Origin: a virus
Length of the DNA: 64,000 nt
Reading direction: 5' to 3' (one strand)
Virus record (IMG/VR): IMGVR_UViG_3300027987_000212
Coordinates: 62,001 to 126,000 of that record
In this document: positions 15,958 through 23,694 of the stretch, piece by piece
Position numbering within the stretch: position 1 is the first letter of the stretch
How the letters are laid out: each line of letters opens with the position of its first letter
Program-made: the position numbers and the translations under genes
Notes under the pieces: generated by a model
Told to the model about the DNA's origin: nothing
The model's database searches: none
What the model saw: only the letters and a program-made list of their open reading frames with translations

Positions 15958-16147
15958 CTCAGCCATCGCTACGTTTCACCTTGAACAACGTGTTCGTGTA
16001 CTGCCTTCAGGGTTACGCGGACGCGTATACCGTACTGACCACGGTACAATTGTCCGCATCGCCAAGACAAGCCAGAAAATCTGCGTCCGCCTTGACGCTA
16101 CTGGTCGCGTACACATGTTCAAGCCGGAAGACCTCCTGCCTTTCTAG
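15941..16147 (+). CDS. Small SH3-barrel/KOW-like protein (68 aa)
   Basis: The pattern VRVLPSGLRGRVYR, then ICVRLDATGRVHMFKPEDL resembles small SH3-like barrels (KOW or 'L...L' fold) that bind nucleic acid or protein. It is the last gene of the plus-strand cascade, and its stop overlaps the convergent baseplate gene by 4 bases. Fold is inferred from strand pattern only. Confidence 0.5.
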   Translation: MTQTTSSAIATFHLEQRVRVLPSGLRGRVYRTDHGTIVRIAKTSQKICVRLDATGRVHMFKPEDLLPF

Positions 16148-19100
16148 TAACTACTGCCGCTGCCCGGGTCAGTGTACTGACCCGGGATGCTCACATCGGC
16201 CAGGTCTTCCGCTTCGGAGTAGTTGAAGTCAGCATCGGGCTCCTCGTAGGAAGCAATCAGTACTGATTGCTGTGCAGCCTCTTGTCTGTCCGTACGTCGT
16301 ACGGGTAGGTCACTGCGCTGCACATCACGGATGGCCTGCAGTGCCGCACCCAGGTAGCTAGACTCTTGGGGGGCCATGCCAAAAAAGTCCTGGAAGCGCC
16401 CCTCAAGTAATACCGCGGTAGCCTTGTCCGCGCCCTTCTGGCGAAAGGCAGCCAGCAATGTATCTACCTGCGGTACCGCCGCAGCGACATACCCAGCAAG
16501 GATACTTTCCAGGCTATCCTCCGGGTCTATGCTGACTGCCTCCGCTCCCACGATGGTGAGTACCCCCGCCAGGTTCAGTAATTGCGCCCGTACTGCGCTC
16601 ACATCAGCCGCCGTAGGGTTGGTGTTTGCTAGCAGAGGGTTCAGCAATCTCGAGAGCTCTCGGAAGAACGCCGGAGCATTCTGGGGCAATGCCAACCATT
16701 CGGTCAAGCGAGTGGCAAACTGGGCGTAGTTGTCCTGTTGTGTCTTTCGTATACGTACGAACGGCACCGACTCCGCTCCAAACAACAGTGACCCCTGCTC
16801 CACAGAGATAGCAGGGGTTACTTCTATGAGTAGCTGGCTTAACTCTAGCCCCACAACTGCATGCGTACTAGTTGGTGAGGCATAGGTGGTGCTGTGCACC
16901 TCAACGATATCACCCACCTCCAAGCCCTTGGGTGCAGAAGGCAGCTGCAAGTATGGGGTAGAGCCGAATACCGCAGGCGCAGGTGACGGAAACAGGATGG
17001 ATGACGCGCCCCCAACAACAAGCTCCAGTCCGGTATCTACGTCAGTACTAGTAGAGTAGAAGTCCACCCGAAACGAGCCAAGCGTCAAGTCAAAGAACGC
17101 AGGTAGGCCACCTAACGTTTGGTACACAACCAGCGGGCGGTCTACGGTAACTAGGAGAGGGTCTGTGTTAGCTGCAGTAGCAGCGTAGTCCCCCTGATTA
17201 ACACTCCCCTCAAGCACGCGCAGCGTGTCATCCCGCACAACTGCCAGAGCAGGGCCTACCTCTACCGTGGAGTCCGTACTGAGTGTAACCCCCACCGAGA
17301 AAGTAGCGACAAACGTGCCATCCCCTACGTTAGTCACCGTTCCGACCAACCCTATATCCGAGTAAGTAGCCGCTGTCCGCAGCACCACTTTGTCTCCTAC
17401 GACCACCTCGCTCAACGCACCATTGATTGTGCTCAGCAAAGTGAACACTGCAGACGTACCAGCGGTATAGCTAGCGCGACCGTACCATGTATGGAAGCCA
17501 ATCTGCAGCGGGTTTGTCGGCTCGCTACGCCCGCGCACTGTACTAGAGGGCACGAACACCGCAAGGGCCGACAAACGTGCTACACCAGCCACTTGTGCGC
17601 CAAAGTCCGTGTTCACTCCAGCAGCCACCTCAGCTGCCGTTGTTCTTCGGCAACGTACTTCTTGTAGCGGCGAAAAACCGAGTGCGTAGTACGCAGGGTC
17701 CGTTGTCTCTGGTAGACTTAGCTTACGACTCACCGCCAAACTAGTGGCTTCGTTCCCGTCACTGATGCGTATGCGCACATACCTACTAGCCGCACCCACC
17801 TCAACATTGATGTTAACCTCATCTGTCGGTGCAGGGCCAGCCAACTGGCTACAAGACAATGTCGTAGCGCTGACAGTCACTACAGCATAGACCGCCCCGT
17901 CATTGACGCTGCTGCCATCATTCACGACTACCTTGTTTCCTACCTGGACACCCAAGGCAGTCCAATCCTGCCCAGCAAGGGGAAACACGAAGTCCATGTC
18001 ATTCGCAGACCCTGTAGCGTCCAAGTCTACCAACCCAAAGAACTTCGTAGGATTGAAGTACGGCTCAGCTACTACAGGTTGTGTAGTAATGGCTGCGTTA
18101 ATCTGCGTAACGATACTTTCCACAGACACACCACTTGCCTGCGTCAGCAACAAGTCGATGTCCGAATACCCCTCTACAGAGATGACCAAGTGGTCGTTCC
18201 GGACAGCGCCTACGGGAGGTGGGTTGCTCGGACCCCAGATATCGTATGGCTCAACCCAAGTACCCTCCAACGCAGCAACATAGGACGCACGAAGGGACAA
18301 CGTTACAGCGGTACCCCCATCAACAGTAAAGCTGAGGGCAGTGTCGCCAGGTACCAGTACGTATGGGCCTAACGTTTGGCTCGGCAGTACAGCCGCGGTA
18401 GCGGGATGCGCACCATCTGCATAGACGGACCCCGTGCCGCTCAGCGGCACAAATGTCGTAACCTCTGGAGAAGCGCCGAAACCTTCGACGGTTGCGCGCC
18501 CCGCAAGTACGTCCAACGTGACCTCTCGAAGGATGCCAGGGCGCATAGCAGGCGTCAGTGCTTCGAGTTCCTCCACTCGAGTCTGCAGCACCTCACGCGC
18601 CTTGGTGATGACTGCGGCCGCTAGTAGTTGGCCTAAGTTCAGCGAAGTGTAGTCGGCAATGGCAACTGCAAGTAGTTCTGCCCGCCGTACCACCTCAGCA
18701 TGCTGTTCGGTTACAGAGCGCAGCAGCGTGGGTATCGCCGCACGCGCCTCCTGAGGGGTCTGCACGATGTTTTGACCAACCCGGATGCTTGACCCAACCT
18801 GGGACAAGTACCGGGTCACGTTCACGTCGTATCGTTTGAATGCGGGCACCTCACCCAACGCAGTGAACCCCGAAGTACGGGCAGCCGCCGCCGTCTCTAG
18901 CGCCCCTAGAGCTACCCGCGCATTGACCAAGGAAGTTAGGCTGTCTAGCGGGGCGACCCGCCTCGACGTAGACACCGCCGCATCGACTAACTCATCGACT
19001 AGGGTACTCAGTGCGGTCAACTCTTCGCTCAAGCGTCGCGTAGCTAAAAGAACGACGTAGTAGGGGGCAGCCGGCGTCAGTAGAAAGACACCAGCTGCCG

Positions 19101-19230
19101 CATCCTGCAGGTCGTTGAACGTAGTACCTGTTTCTCGATTACCCAGAACTCCGTACGGTTTCCGGATAGCATCCCGAACCAGCTTAGTAACCGCCGCTTC
19201 AATCTCGTCGCTTGTGTAGTTCTTAGCCAC
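16144..19230 (-). CDS. Large baseplate/tail structural protein (1028 aa)
   Basis: The first ~270 residues are mostly long helices. The remaining ~750 are chained beta modules with recurring 'GxxVxVGDxVxxxxGxxxxGxYxV' strands, for example WTALGVQVGNKVVVNDGS near residue 435 and DDTLRVLEGSVNQGDY near residue 672. The second closely matches a module of the 1356-residue J-like protein, so the two share ancestry over part of their length. GTG 19230 lies 6 bases after a TAGAGT box, with no RBS. This indicates a tail or baseplate component; exact position unknown. Confidence 0.6.
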   Translation of the reverse strand: MAKNYTSDEIEAAVTKLVRDAIRKPYGVLGNRETGTTFNDLQDAAAGVFLLTPAAPYYVVLLATRRLSEELTALSTLVDELVDAAVSTSRRVAPLDSLTSLVNARVALGALETAAAARTSGFTALGEVPAFKRYDVNVTRYLSQVGSSIRVGQNIVQTPQEARAAIPTLLRSVTEQHAEVVRRAELLAVAIADYTSLNLGQLLAAAVITKAREVLQTRVEELEALTPAMRPGILREVTLDVLAGRATVEGFGASPEVTTFVPLSGTGSVYADGAHPATAAVLPSQTLGPYVLVPGDTALSFTVDGGTAVTLSLRASYVAALEGTWVEPYDIWGPSNPPPVGAVRNDHLVISVEGYSDIDLLLTQASGVSVESIVTQINAAITTQPVVAEPYFNPTKFFGLVDLDATGSANDMDFVFPLAGQDWTALGVQVGNKVVVNDGSSVNDGAVYAVVTVSATTLSCSQLAGPAPTDEVNINVEVGAASRYVRIRISDGNEATSLAVSRKLSLPETTDPAYYALGFSPLQEVRCRRTTAAEVAAGVNTDFGAQVAGVARLSALAVFVPSSTVRGRSEPTNPLQIGFHTWYGRASYTAGTSAVFTLLSTINGALSEVVVGDKVVLRTAATYSDIGLVGTVTNVGDGTFVATFSVGVTLSTDSTVEVGPALAVVRDDTLRVLEGSVNQGDYAATAANTDPLLVTVDRPLVVYQTLGGLPAFFDLTLGSFRVDFYSTSTDVDTGLELVVGGASSILFPSPAPAVFGSTPYLQLPSAPKGLEVGDIVEVHSTTYASPTSTHAVVGLELSQLLIEVTPAISVEQGSLLFGAESVPFVRIRKTQQDNYAQFATRLTEWLALPQNAPAFFRELSRLLNPLLANTNPTAADVSAVRAQLLNLAGVLTIVGAEAVSIDPEDSLESILAGYVAAAVPQVDTLLAAFRQKGADKATAVLLEGRFQDFFGMAPQESSYLGAALQAIRDVQRSDLPVRRTDRQEAAQQSVLIASYEEPDADFNYSEAEDLADVSIPGQYTDPGSGSSY
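16163..16186. repeat. 24-base palindromic hairpin at convergent gene ends
   Basis: A CCCGGGTCAG / CTGACCCGGG stem with a TGTA loop lies just inside the 3' end of the 1028-residue gene and 16 bases past the stop of the opposing gene. No T-run follows on either strand, so it is not a typical terminator. It may block convergent polymerases or protect both mRNA ends. Confidence 0.6.
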
Positions 19231-19236
19231 AAGGCC

Positions 19237-19250
19237 ACTCTACCACGAGT
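19237..19250 (-). promoter_or_regulatory. Leaderless-type late promoter element
   Basis: ACTCGTGGTAGAGT followed by 6 bases and GTG. These 14 bases are identical to those in front of the tape-measure gene (45698-45711). It lies directly after the ligase stop codon. Confidence 0.65.
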
Positions 19251-20398
19251 CACCTATCACTGGGATGGCGAATCTCGAGCCCAACTGGGTAGTGCGGGAC
19301 ACCATCATTGGTCCAGTCAAAGAACTTCACCTTCAGCCACTTACCTACTGAGTTGGGGGCCGCCGCCAAGAGTGCTGCCCGTTCGGCGTCCGTACCCTTC
19401 GGGGCGCACCAGAACTCTGCCCCAGCCTCTGTACGGCACTTGAAGAGGGGCACGTTCTCGAACTTTCCCTTACCCACATCGTGCCCGACAATCAAGAACT
19501 CGGCATCCTGCCAGTGCTTCATCTTCAACAAGCAGTCACTTCGATACCCAAACCGGTAGGGGTCCTTATCGTAGCGGATGATTGCTCCCTCAAAACCAAG
19601 AGAGACAAAGTGCGCGTGCGCCGCACGCGCTGCCGCCTCGTCTTGGATTGACACCTCTTCCACTTGGCGTACCGATACCATGTGGCGAATGTTCTGCGCG
19701 AAGAAGTTGTGGCGATGTGCTCTACGCTCTGTCCAAAGCATGTCGTGCGGCCTACCTAGCTCAGCATGAGTGGCAGCATCGTACACGTTGTAGGTTAGCA
19801 TCAGCGAGTCCTCCTGCGGACGCCTCACATAGGAATTCAGCACCTGAAGACTGACCCCGTGAATGTACAGTTCCCCATCGAGCATGAGGTTATCCGGAAG
19901 TACCCTCTCCAGCTCCTCCATCACGTGCTGCACAACGTAGGGGTCTCCGCCACGCGACTGCAGAAATACCCGACCCTCCTTACGGTATGCGAGACAGCGC
20001 AACCCGTCCAGCTTCGGCTGAGCATGAGCTGGGTAGCGAACCTTGTGCCCATGGTCGTCGAAACTCTTCGCCAGCATAGGCTTCAAGTTCAACGTAGTGA
20101 GCACCTTACTTCGCTCTGGGGAGTACTTCTTCTTCACCTGTTTCTTCCACAGGGCGATGGCTTCCAGCCGCGCCTGCTCGACTACCGTCGTCTCGTTGCT
20201 CCTACCTATGTTCTTCGCCTTCACCGCAAACCGAGACGACTGCATCGCCCCGTCCTCTTGTCCCCACGATACGCACACGTAACTGGCTGCCGCTTCATTC
20301 GTCACCCAGCAAATCCACACGTTGACTGCCCCCGTAGCTGTCTTGGAGTACAGCGTAGGTAAGCAACCCAATCCATCCCATGTATCCACATCTTGCAT
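19250..20398 (-). CDS. ATP-dependent DNA ligase with WGR-like N terminus (382 aa)
   Basis: Nucleotidyltransferase motifs are present: motif I AQPKLDGLR with adenylated Lys129, motif III-like LDGELYI, motif IV EGAIIR and motif V LLKMK. A C-terminal OB-type domain (KWLKVKFFDWTNDGVPHYP) completes the ligase. The first ~90 residues resemble a WGR domain (WICWV, 'CVSWGQEDGAMQ', 'KNIGRSNETTVVEQA'), which in other proteins contacts nicked DNA. It seals nicks using ATP. ATG 20398 is preceded by GAGGTG and overlaps the previous stop as TGATG. Confidence 0.85.
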   Translation of the reverse strand: MQDVDTWDGLGCLPTLYSKTATGAVNVWICWVTNEAAASYVCVSWGQEDGAMQSSRFAVKAKNIGRSNETTVVEQARLEAIALWKKQVKKKYSPERSKVLTTLNLKPMLAKSFDDHGHKVRYPAHAQPKLDGLRCLAYRKEGRVFLQSRGGDPYVVQHVMEELERVLPDNLMLDGELYIHGVSLQVLNSYVRRPQEDSLMLTYNVYDAATHAELGRPHDMLWTERRAHRHNFFAQNIRHMVSVRQVEEVSIQDEAAARAAHAHFVSLGFEGAIIRYDKDPYRFGYRSDCLLKMKHWQDAEFLIVGHDVGKGKFENVPLFKCRTEAGAEFWCAPKGTDAERAALLAAAPNSVGKWLKVKFFDWTNDGVPHYPVGLEIRHPSDR

Positions 20399-20712
20399 CA
20401 CTTCACCTCGAATAGCTCACTCTTGGCAGTCCCAAGACGTATGGCCACCAACGCCTGCTCGAGGGTCATACCACCGTCCATGAACACAACTACGGCACTA
20501 CGTATAGCCAACTGAAAGCCTGCAAGCAACACCCCTAAGTCAAGCTCTTGACCATGTCGGTCAAACTGCTGCACCGCTGTATCCAACAGCGTTGAGGCTA
20601 GGCTAGCCACCAACTTATCCGTAACTTCTTGCTGGCTCAGTCTAGCTCGTTCAGCCCGTTGTCGAGCTCTGTCTGCCAAGTTTACTACGGCACCATCGTC
20701 TCCATGTGACAC
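20398..20712 (-). CDS. Hypothetical helical protein (104 aa)
   Basis: The frame contains no ATG. I chose GTG 20712 with GAGG 9 bases upstream, because the residues beyond it look like shadow sequence. Helices dominate (LADRARQRAERARLSQQEV, EQALVAIRLGTAKSELFEV). It lies directly upstream of the ligase gene and is coupled to it. Family unknown. Confidence 0.5.
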   Translation of the reverse strand: MSHGDDGAVVNLADRARQRAERARLSQQEVTDKLVASLASTLLDTAVQQFDRHGQELDLGVLLAGFQLAIRSAVVVFMDGGMTLEQALVAIRLGTAKSELFEVK

Positions 20713-20875
20713 GATTGAAACCTCGACTGAAGGGGGTAAACACCTCGAGCACGGCAGCTTCGCACAGCGCTTCCTGGCGAACACTCCGGTCCTCACTACA
20801 CAATGCCGCTTCAAACCAACTGCACCAACTAGTGTGCGCGTACCGATGGAGTCGCAACGTAACGCGGGCTAGCAT
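20651..20875 (-). CDS. Possible small protein (74 aa)
   Basis: ATG 20875 overlaps the 5'-nucleotidase stop by a few bases and opens a 74-residue frame with an ordinary N terminus (LARVTLRLHRYAHTSWCSWF). The last 62 bases overlap the next gene. It fills a stretch that would otherwise be empty. The C-terminal end looks like shadow sequence, hence moderate confidence. Confidence 0.4.
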   Translation of the reverse strand: MLARVTLRLHRYAHTSWCSWFEAALCSEDRSVRQEALCEAAVLEVFTPFSRGFNRVTWRRWCRSKLGRQSSTTG

Positions 20876-21438
20876 ACACGCTTGACCTGCTCAATGACCT
20901 CCTCCCACGAGGCGACTTGTTGTCCGGGGTACCCCTCTTGATTGTAGCTAGTACTCCAACACAGCGGCAAGTTGGGTACTCCCCACATGTTCATCTGATA
21001 GGACCACTGGACGAGGTGCTCCACCTTGTCGTCAACAAGCACACGCCCGCACACTGCTTTCTTGTTGTGGGTAAACACCGTCCTTTCGGCTACCGTCCTT
21101 CCAAAGAGCTTACGTAGCCAACATGTCCTGTCGAACACCCACGTCGGTGACTCATCAAATGGCGCGGTGACGAAGACCACCTCAGCCAAGGCTTCTAGCT
21201 TCGGCACCGCTTCCAGAGCACCTGGTAAAGGCTCCAAGCATTGGGCCATCCCGGGCATGCCGAGCACTTCCCACAGTTCTGCGGTTTCCTCCTTGGTTAG
21301 GGCCATAGAGGCAGCTACATCCCAAACTCCATGCTCGCTCGGCTCCGGAAGGTCACGACTGAACAACTCCTTAGCCACGCTCCACGCACGTCCACGAAAA
21401 TCACACACTACATCATCGACATCCAGCAATACACGCAT
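20869..21438 (-). CDS. HAD-type 5'(3')-deoxyribonucleotidase (189 aa)
   Basis: The HAD motif I is LLDVDDVVCDF with nucleophile Asp and Asp+2. Motif II-like 'VVFVTAPFDESPTWVFDRTCWL' and the late motif GRVLVDDKVEHL follow, as in the NT5C family that dephosphorylates (deoxy)pyrimidine monophosphates. Together with ThyX, MazG-like and dNMP kinase it would control the dNMP pool. ATG 21438 has GGAGG 5 bases upstream; a TTG at 21459 is also in frame, 4 bases after the motif GGGAGATAAG. Confidence 0.75.
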   Translation of the reverse strand: MRVLLDVDDVVCDFRGRAWSVAKELFSRDLPEPSEHGVWDVAASMALTKEETAELWEVLGMPGMAQCLEPLPGALEAVPKLEALAEVVFVTAPFDESPTWVFDRTCWLRKLFGRTVAERTVFTHNKKAVCGRVLVDDKVEHLVQWSYQMNMWGVPNLPLCWSTSYNQEGYPGQQVASWEEVIEQVKRVC

Positions 21439-21460
21439 AGGCACCTCCAAGTTGCTCAAG

Positions 21461-21473
21461 GTTCTTATCTCCC
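21461..21473 (-). promoter_or_regulatory. GRGATAAS element (minus strand)
   Basis: GGGAGATAAGAAC lies 23 bases before the ATG of the nucleotidase. It contains the TAA stop codon of the small membrane protein gene upstream. The fixed 4-base distance to an NTG triplet (TTG here) recurs at most copies. Confidence 0.55.
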
Positions 21474-21626
21474 ACCACCGCGCGGACTACCAAGGCCCTT
21501 AACGGTCACCGCTAGTGATGCAGCCGCCAGTAGCACAAATGCCCCAAATACTTTGTGCGGGTACGTTACGGCAGCCAGCCCAACCCACAGTAAGATACCC
21601 AAACCTTCACCTACGTAACGCAGCAT
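21465..21626 (-). CDS. Small two-span membrane protein (53 aa)
   Basis: Two hydrophobic stretches (EGLGILLWVGLAAVTY; VFGAFVLLAAASLAVTV) fit two short transmembrane helices. I chose ATG 21626 because GAGG lies 7 bases upstream; a longer frame to 21695 would run into the divergent promoter. Unknown function; a holin-like role cannot be excluded. Confidence 0.55.
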   Translation of the reverse strand: MLRYVGEGLGILLWVGLAAVTYPHKVFGAFVLLAAASLAVTVKGLGSPRGGGR

Positions 21627-21641
21627 ATTTGCCTCAAAATC

Positions 21642-21650
21642 GGAGATAAC
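21642..21650 (+). promoter_or_regulatory. GRGATAAS element (plus strand)
   Basis: GGAGATAAC lies 22 bases before the ATG of the collagen-like lipoprotein gene, and CTG stands 4 bases after it. It is the probable promoter of the two-gene lipoprotein unit. Confidence 0.55.
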
Positions 21651-21671
21651 AGTACTGAGGAGAAACCAACA

Positions 21672-22592
21672 ATGAAGACCAAATACTACAGTCAAGCAGC
21701 TCTAGTCATCATTCTTATCGCCTGCGGCGGAGCTAAAGTAGAGTGGGCACCAGACGCAGCTGCGCAAAACGAGCCAGACATGGAACAACCGGAAGGCGCA
21801 ACCACCTCTACGGAGGCCTGCATGTGTGAGCAAGGCCCGCAAGGTGAACGAGGCCCTCAAGGTGCCCTCGGCCCTACTGGCCCACGAGGCCCTCGGGGCT
21901 CAGTTGGAGCCCCTGGAAGTGCCGGCCCTACTGGCCCACGAGGCCCCCAGGGGGTCCAAGGCCCCGTCGGTGAGCGGGGCGAGAAGGGCGATGTAGGCGC
22001 CAGAGGTGAGCAGGGCATACGAGGCGCAACTGGCCCCATTGGCCCTGCTGGTACGTCTGCGGTATGCTCCCCCAACACGGACGAATGCCCCCCGGGTGTC
22101 CCAGGAGCTAACGGGGTGGATGGTGTCGACGGTGTGGATGGTGTCGACGGGTCCAGCTGCTCTGTCACCGGAGGGGGCACCAGCGCAACCGTAACTTGTA
22201 CGGACGGTACTACGGCAACCCTGACTGCCCCTCAAGGAGCTCAGGGCGTCGAAGGCCCTGCTGGTCCTGCCGGGGTGGTTGGTCCTACCGGGTCGACTGG
22301 CCCCAAGGGCGACAAAGGTGACCCGGGCGCCGACGCCACCTTCAACCCTAGTAGCATCTACGAAGTGTTTGTCGATGGCACTGCCGGACGCGCAGCAAGC
22401 AGCGTCTACGCTTCATGCGACCCCGGCGACATGGTACTCACTGGACGGTGCAAGAGCTTCGGCCTTGCCCTTCGAGAAACCGGGGCCGGGATGGACACCG
22501 ACGGCACCGGAGTCTGGAACTGCGACAACGGGGACAAGAACACTCGACTCACTGTGTTCGCCTATTGCATTGACACCAACGGAGACCACTGA
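21672..22592 (+). CDS. Collagen-like lipoprotein (306 aa)
   Basis: A lipobox ends the signal sequence (ALVIILIACGG, lipidated Cys near residue 18). A collagen-type Gly-x-y run follows from about residue 56 to 125, interrupted by a Cys-containing insert, and resumes with a GVD tandem repeat and GPKGDKGDPGAD near residue 215. A non-collagen C-terminal domain (~80 residues, several Cys) ends the chain. Lipoproteins with such triple-helix stalks project from the cell surface. I infer a phage-encoded, host-surface protein (moron), perhaps for superinfection exclusion or adhesion; a virion location is the alternative. GAGGAG lies 7 bases before the ATG. Confidence 0.72.
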   Translation: MKTKYYSQAALVIILIACGGAKVEWAPDAAAQNEPDMEQPEGATTSTEACMCEQGPQGERGPQGALGPTGPRGPRGSVGAPGSAGPTGPRGPQGVQGPVGERGEKGDVGARGEQGIRGATGPIGPAGTSAVCSPNTDECPPGVPGANGVDGVDGVDGVDGSSCSVTGGGTSATVTCTDGTTATLTAPQGAQGVEGPAGPAGVVGPTGSTGPKGDKGDPGADATFNPSSIYEVFVDGTAGRAASSVYASCDPGDMVLTGRCKSFGLALRETGAGMDTDGTGVWNCDNGDKNTRLTVFAYCIDTNGDH

Positions 22593-22849
22593 TGACCAAG
22601 CTACTAATACTCTGCAGCCTACTCGCCAGCGCATGCACAGTGAACATTTATGAGCGCAAGACGAGCTACCCTGATTCCACGCAGTACGAGAAGGAAGAGT
22701 CACCACGGTACTACCGTACTGTGTACATGCCTCAACCCGTGTATACGCCACAAGTCGTCGTAGTGCAGCAAAGAACATGGCACCGTAAAGTAGGACCGGT
22801 TCGACTACGTGCTCAAACCACCGTAGTTCAAACTCGAGATTGCCTGTAA
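22592..22849 (+). CDS. Small lipoprotein (85 aa)
   Basis: The signal sequence ends in a lipobox (LLILCSLLASAC, Cys near residue 16). The mature part is Tyr/Val/Gln-rich (YYRTVYMPQPVYTPQVVVVQ). It overlaps the collagen-like gene by one base (TGATG) and is followed by a terminator, so the two lipoproteins form one unit and may act together at the cell envelope. Confidence 0.65.
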   Translation: MTKLLILCSLLASACTVNIYERKTSYPDSTQYEKEESPRYYRTVYMPQPVYTPQVVVVQQRTWHRKVGPVRLRAQTTVVQTRDCL

Positions 22850-22854
22850 GCGGG

Positions 22855-22882
22855 AGGGGAACAGGGTAACCTGTTTCTCTTT
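22855..22882 (+). terminator. Rightward terminator of the lipoprotein unit
   Basis: A stem AACAGG/CCTGTT (22860-22865 with 22870-22875) with a GTAA tetraloop is extended by G-U pairs and followed by TCTCTTTAG. It lies between convergent genes. Confidence 0.75.
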
Positions 22883-22884
22883 AG

Positions 22885-23694
22885 CTACGCCATGTACTCT
22901 GGGATGTACGAGGTATACCCAGCGTACACTCGTGCATCGTCACTCGTAGCCTCATCTAGAGTATTGAGGTCAATGTCCACCATGACCCCATGCTCCTCGA
23001 TGCTTACCCCCTCGTCGCGCGTGCGCCGTCTTCGTCGTTCCGCAGGACGACCAGCAAACATGATGGACTGCACCGTCATCTGACGTGCACGCTCCCGCAC
23101 AACGTCTGGGTCCAGCCCCACGACATCGCAGATTGACAAGAACGAGGTCAAAGAGCGCCCACCCCGCACGAGGTACTCTTCTCCTTCGATGAGAAACAGC
23201 GCGCGGTGCCGCTCTTCCCAGTCCGGATGCCCAGGACACTCCTCGAACAGCCACACGTAAGCATTGTGCGCCAGTACCTTCAGCGCTGGCTTCTCGTGTT
23301 GTCGGTACAGTACCCAGTCATGTACTGCACGACGTACAACTTCCAAGAGCAACGCGCGGCAGTTACCCGCTTCTACCAAAGGGTCATCCGCCAAGAGCTC
23401 CAGGGACTCGTCTGCGACCTTTAGCGGTTCTGGTATCTTCAAGCGTGTCTCAGAGGTCGCACCCTTTTTTCTGCTCTTGTTGGGAGTGCGTGGTTTACGT
23501 GGGCGTCTCTCAGGTAGGTACTCGACAGGTAACGCGGGCATTGGTGTGCCCATTACTGCGTAAGCAGCACGCAACGTTGCTACCCCCTGCTTCAGAGCTC
23601 GAGAGCACTTCACCAAGTGTTTGAACTGCGCCAAAGTATCGAGCGCAGCACGCGTTGTGTCCACCACAGCGAGTGCTACCTCCACGCGGCTCAT
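22885..23694 (-). CDS. Putative HTH-containing phage protein (269 aa)
   Basis: A central segment (LLLEVVRRAVHDWVLYRQHE, then AHNAYVWLFEEC and TSFLSICDVVGLDPDVVRERA) resembles a phage/prophage pattern in which 'W.LY' and 'FL.IC..L.LDP..VR' surround a helix-turn-helix. The N-terminal part carries a basic linker (RRPRKPRTPNKSRKK), and the C terminus is Arg-rich then acidic. A DNA-binding role is inferred. It overlaps the structural gene upstream by 4 bases. Confidence 0.55.
   Translation of the reverse strand: MSRVEVALAVVDTTRAALDTLAQFKHLVKCSRALKQGVATLRAAYAVMGTPMPALPVEYLPERRPRKPRTPNKSRKKGATSETRLKIPEPLKVADESLELLADDPLVEAGNCRALLLEVVRRAVHDWVLYRQHEKPALKVLAHNAYVWLFEECPGHPDWEERHRALFLIEGEEYLVRGGRSLTSFLSICDVVGLDPDVVRERARQMTVQSIMFAGRPAERRRRRTRDEGVSIEEHGVMVDIDLNTLDEATSDDARVYAGYTSYIPEYMA

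Noticed and set aside
22116-22150. Short tandem repeat (GTGGATGGTGTCGAC)
   Set aside because: It is the coding repeat for the GVD run of the collagen-like protein, too short to be a mobile or CRISPR repeat.
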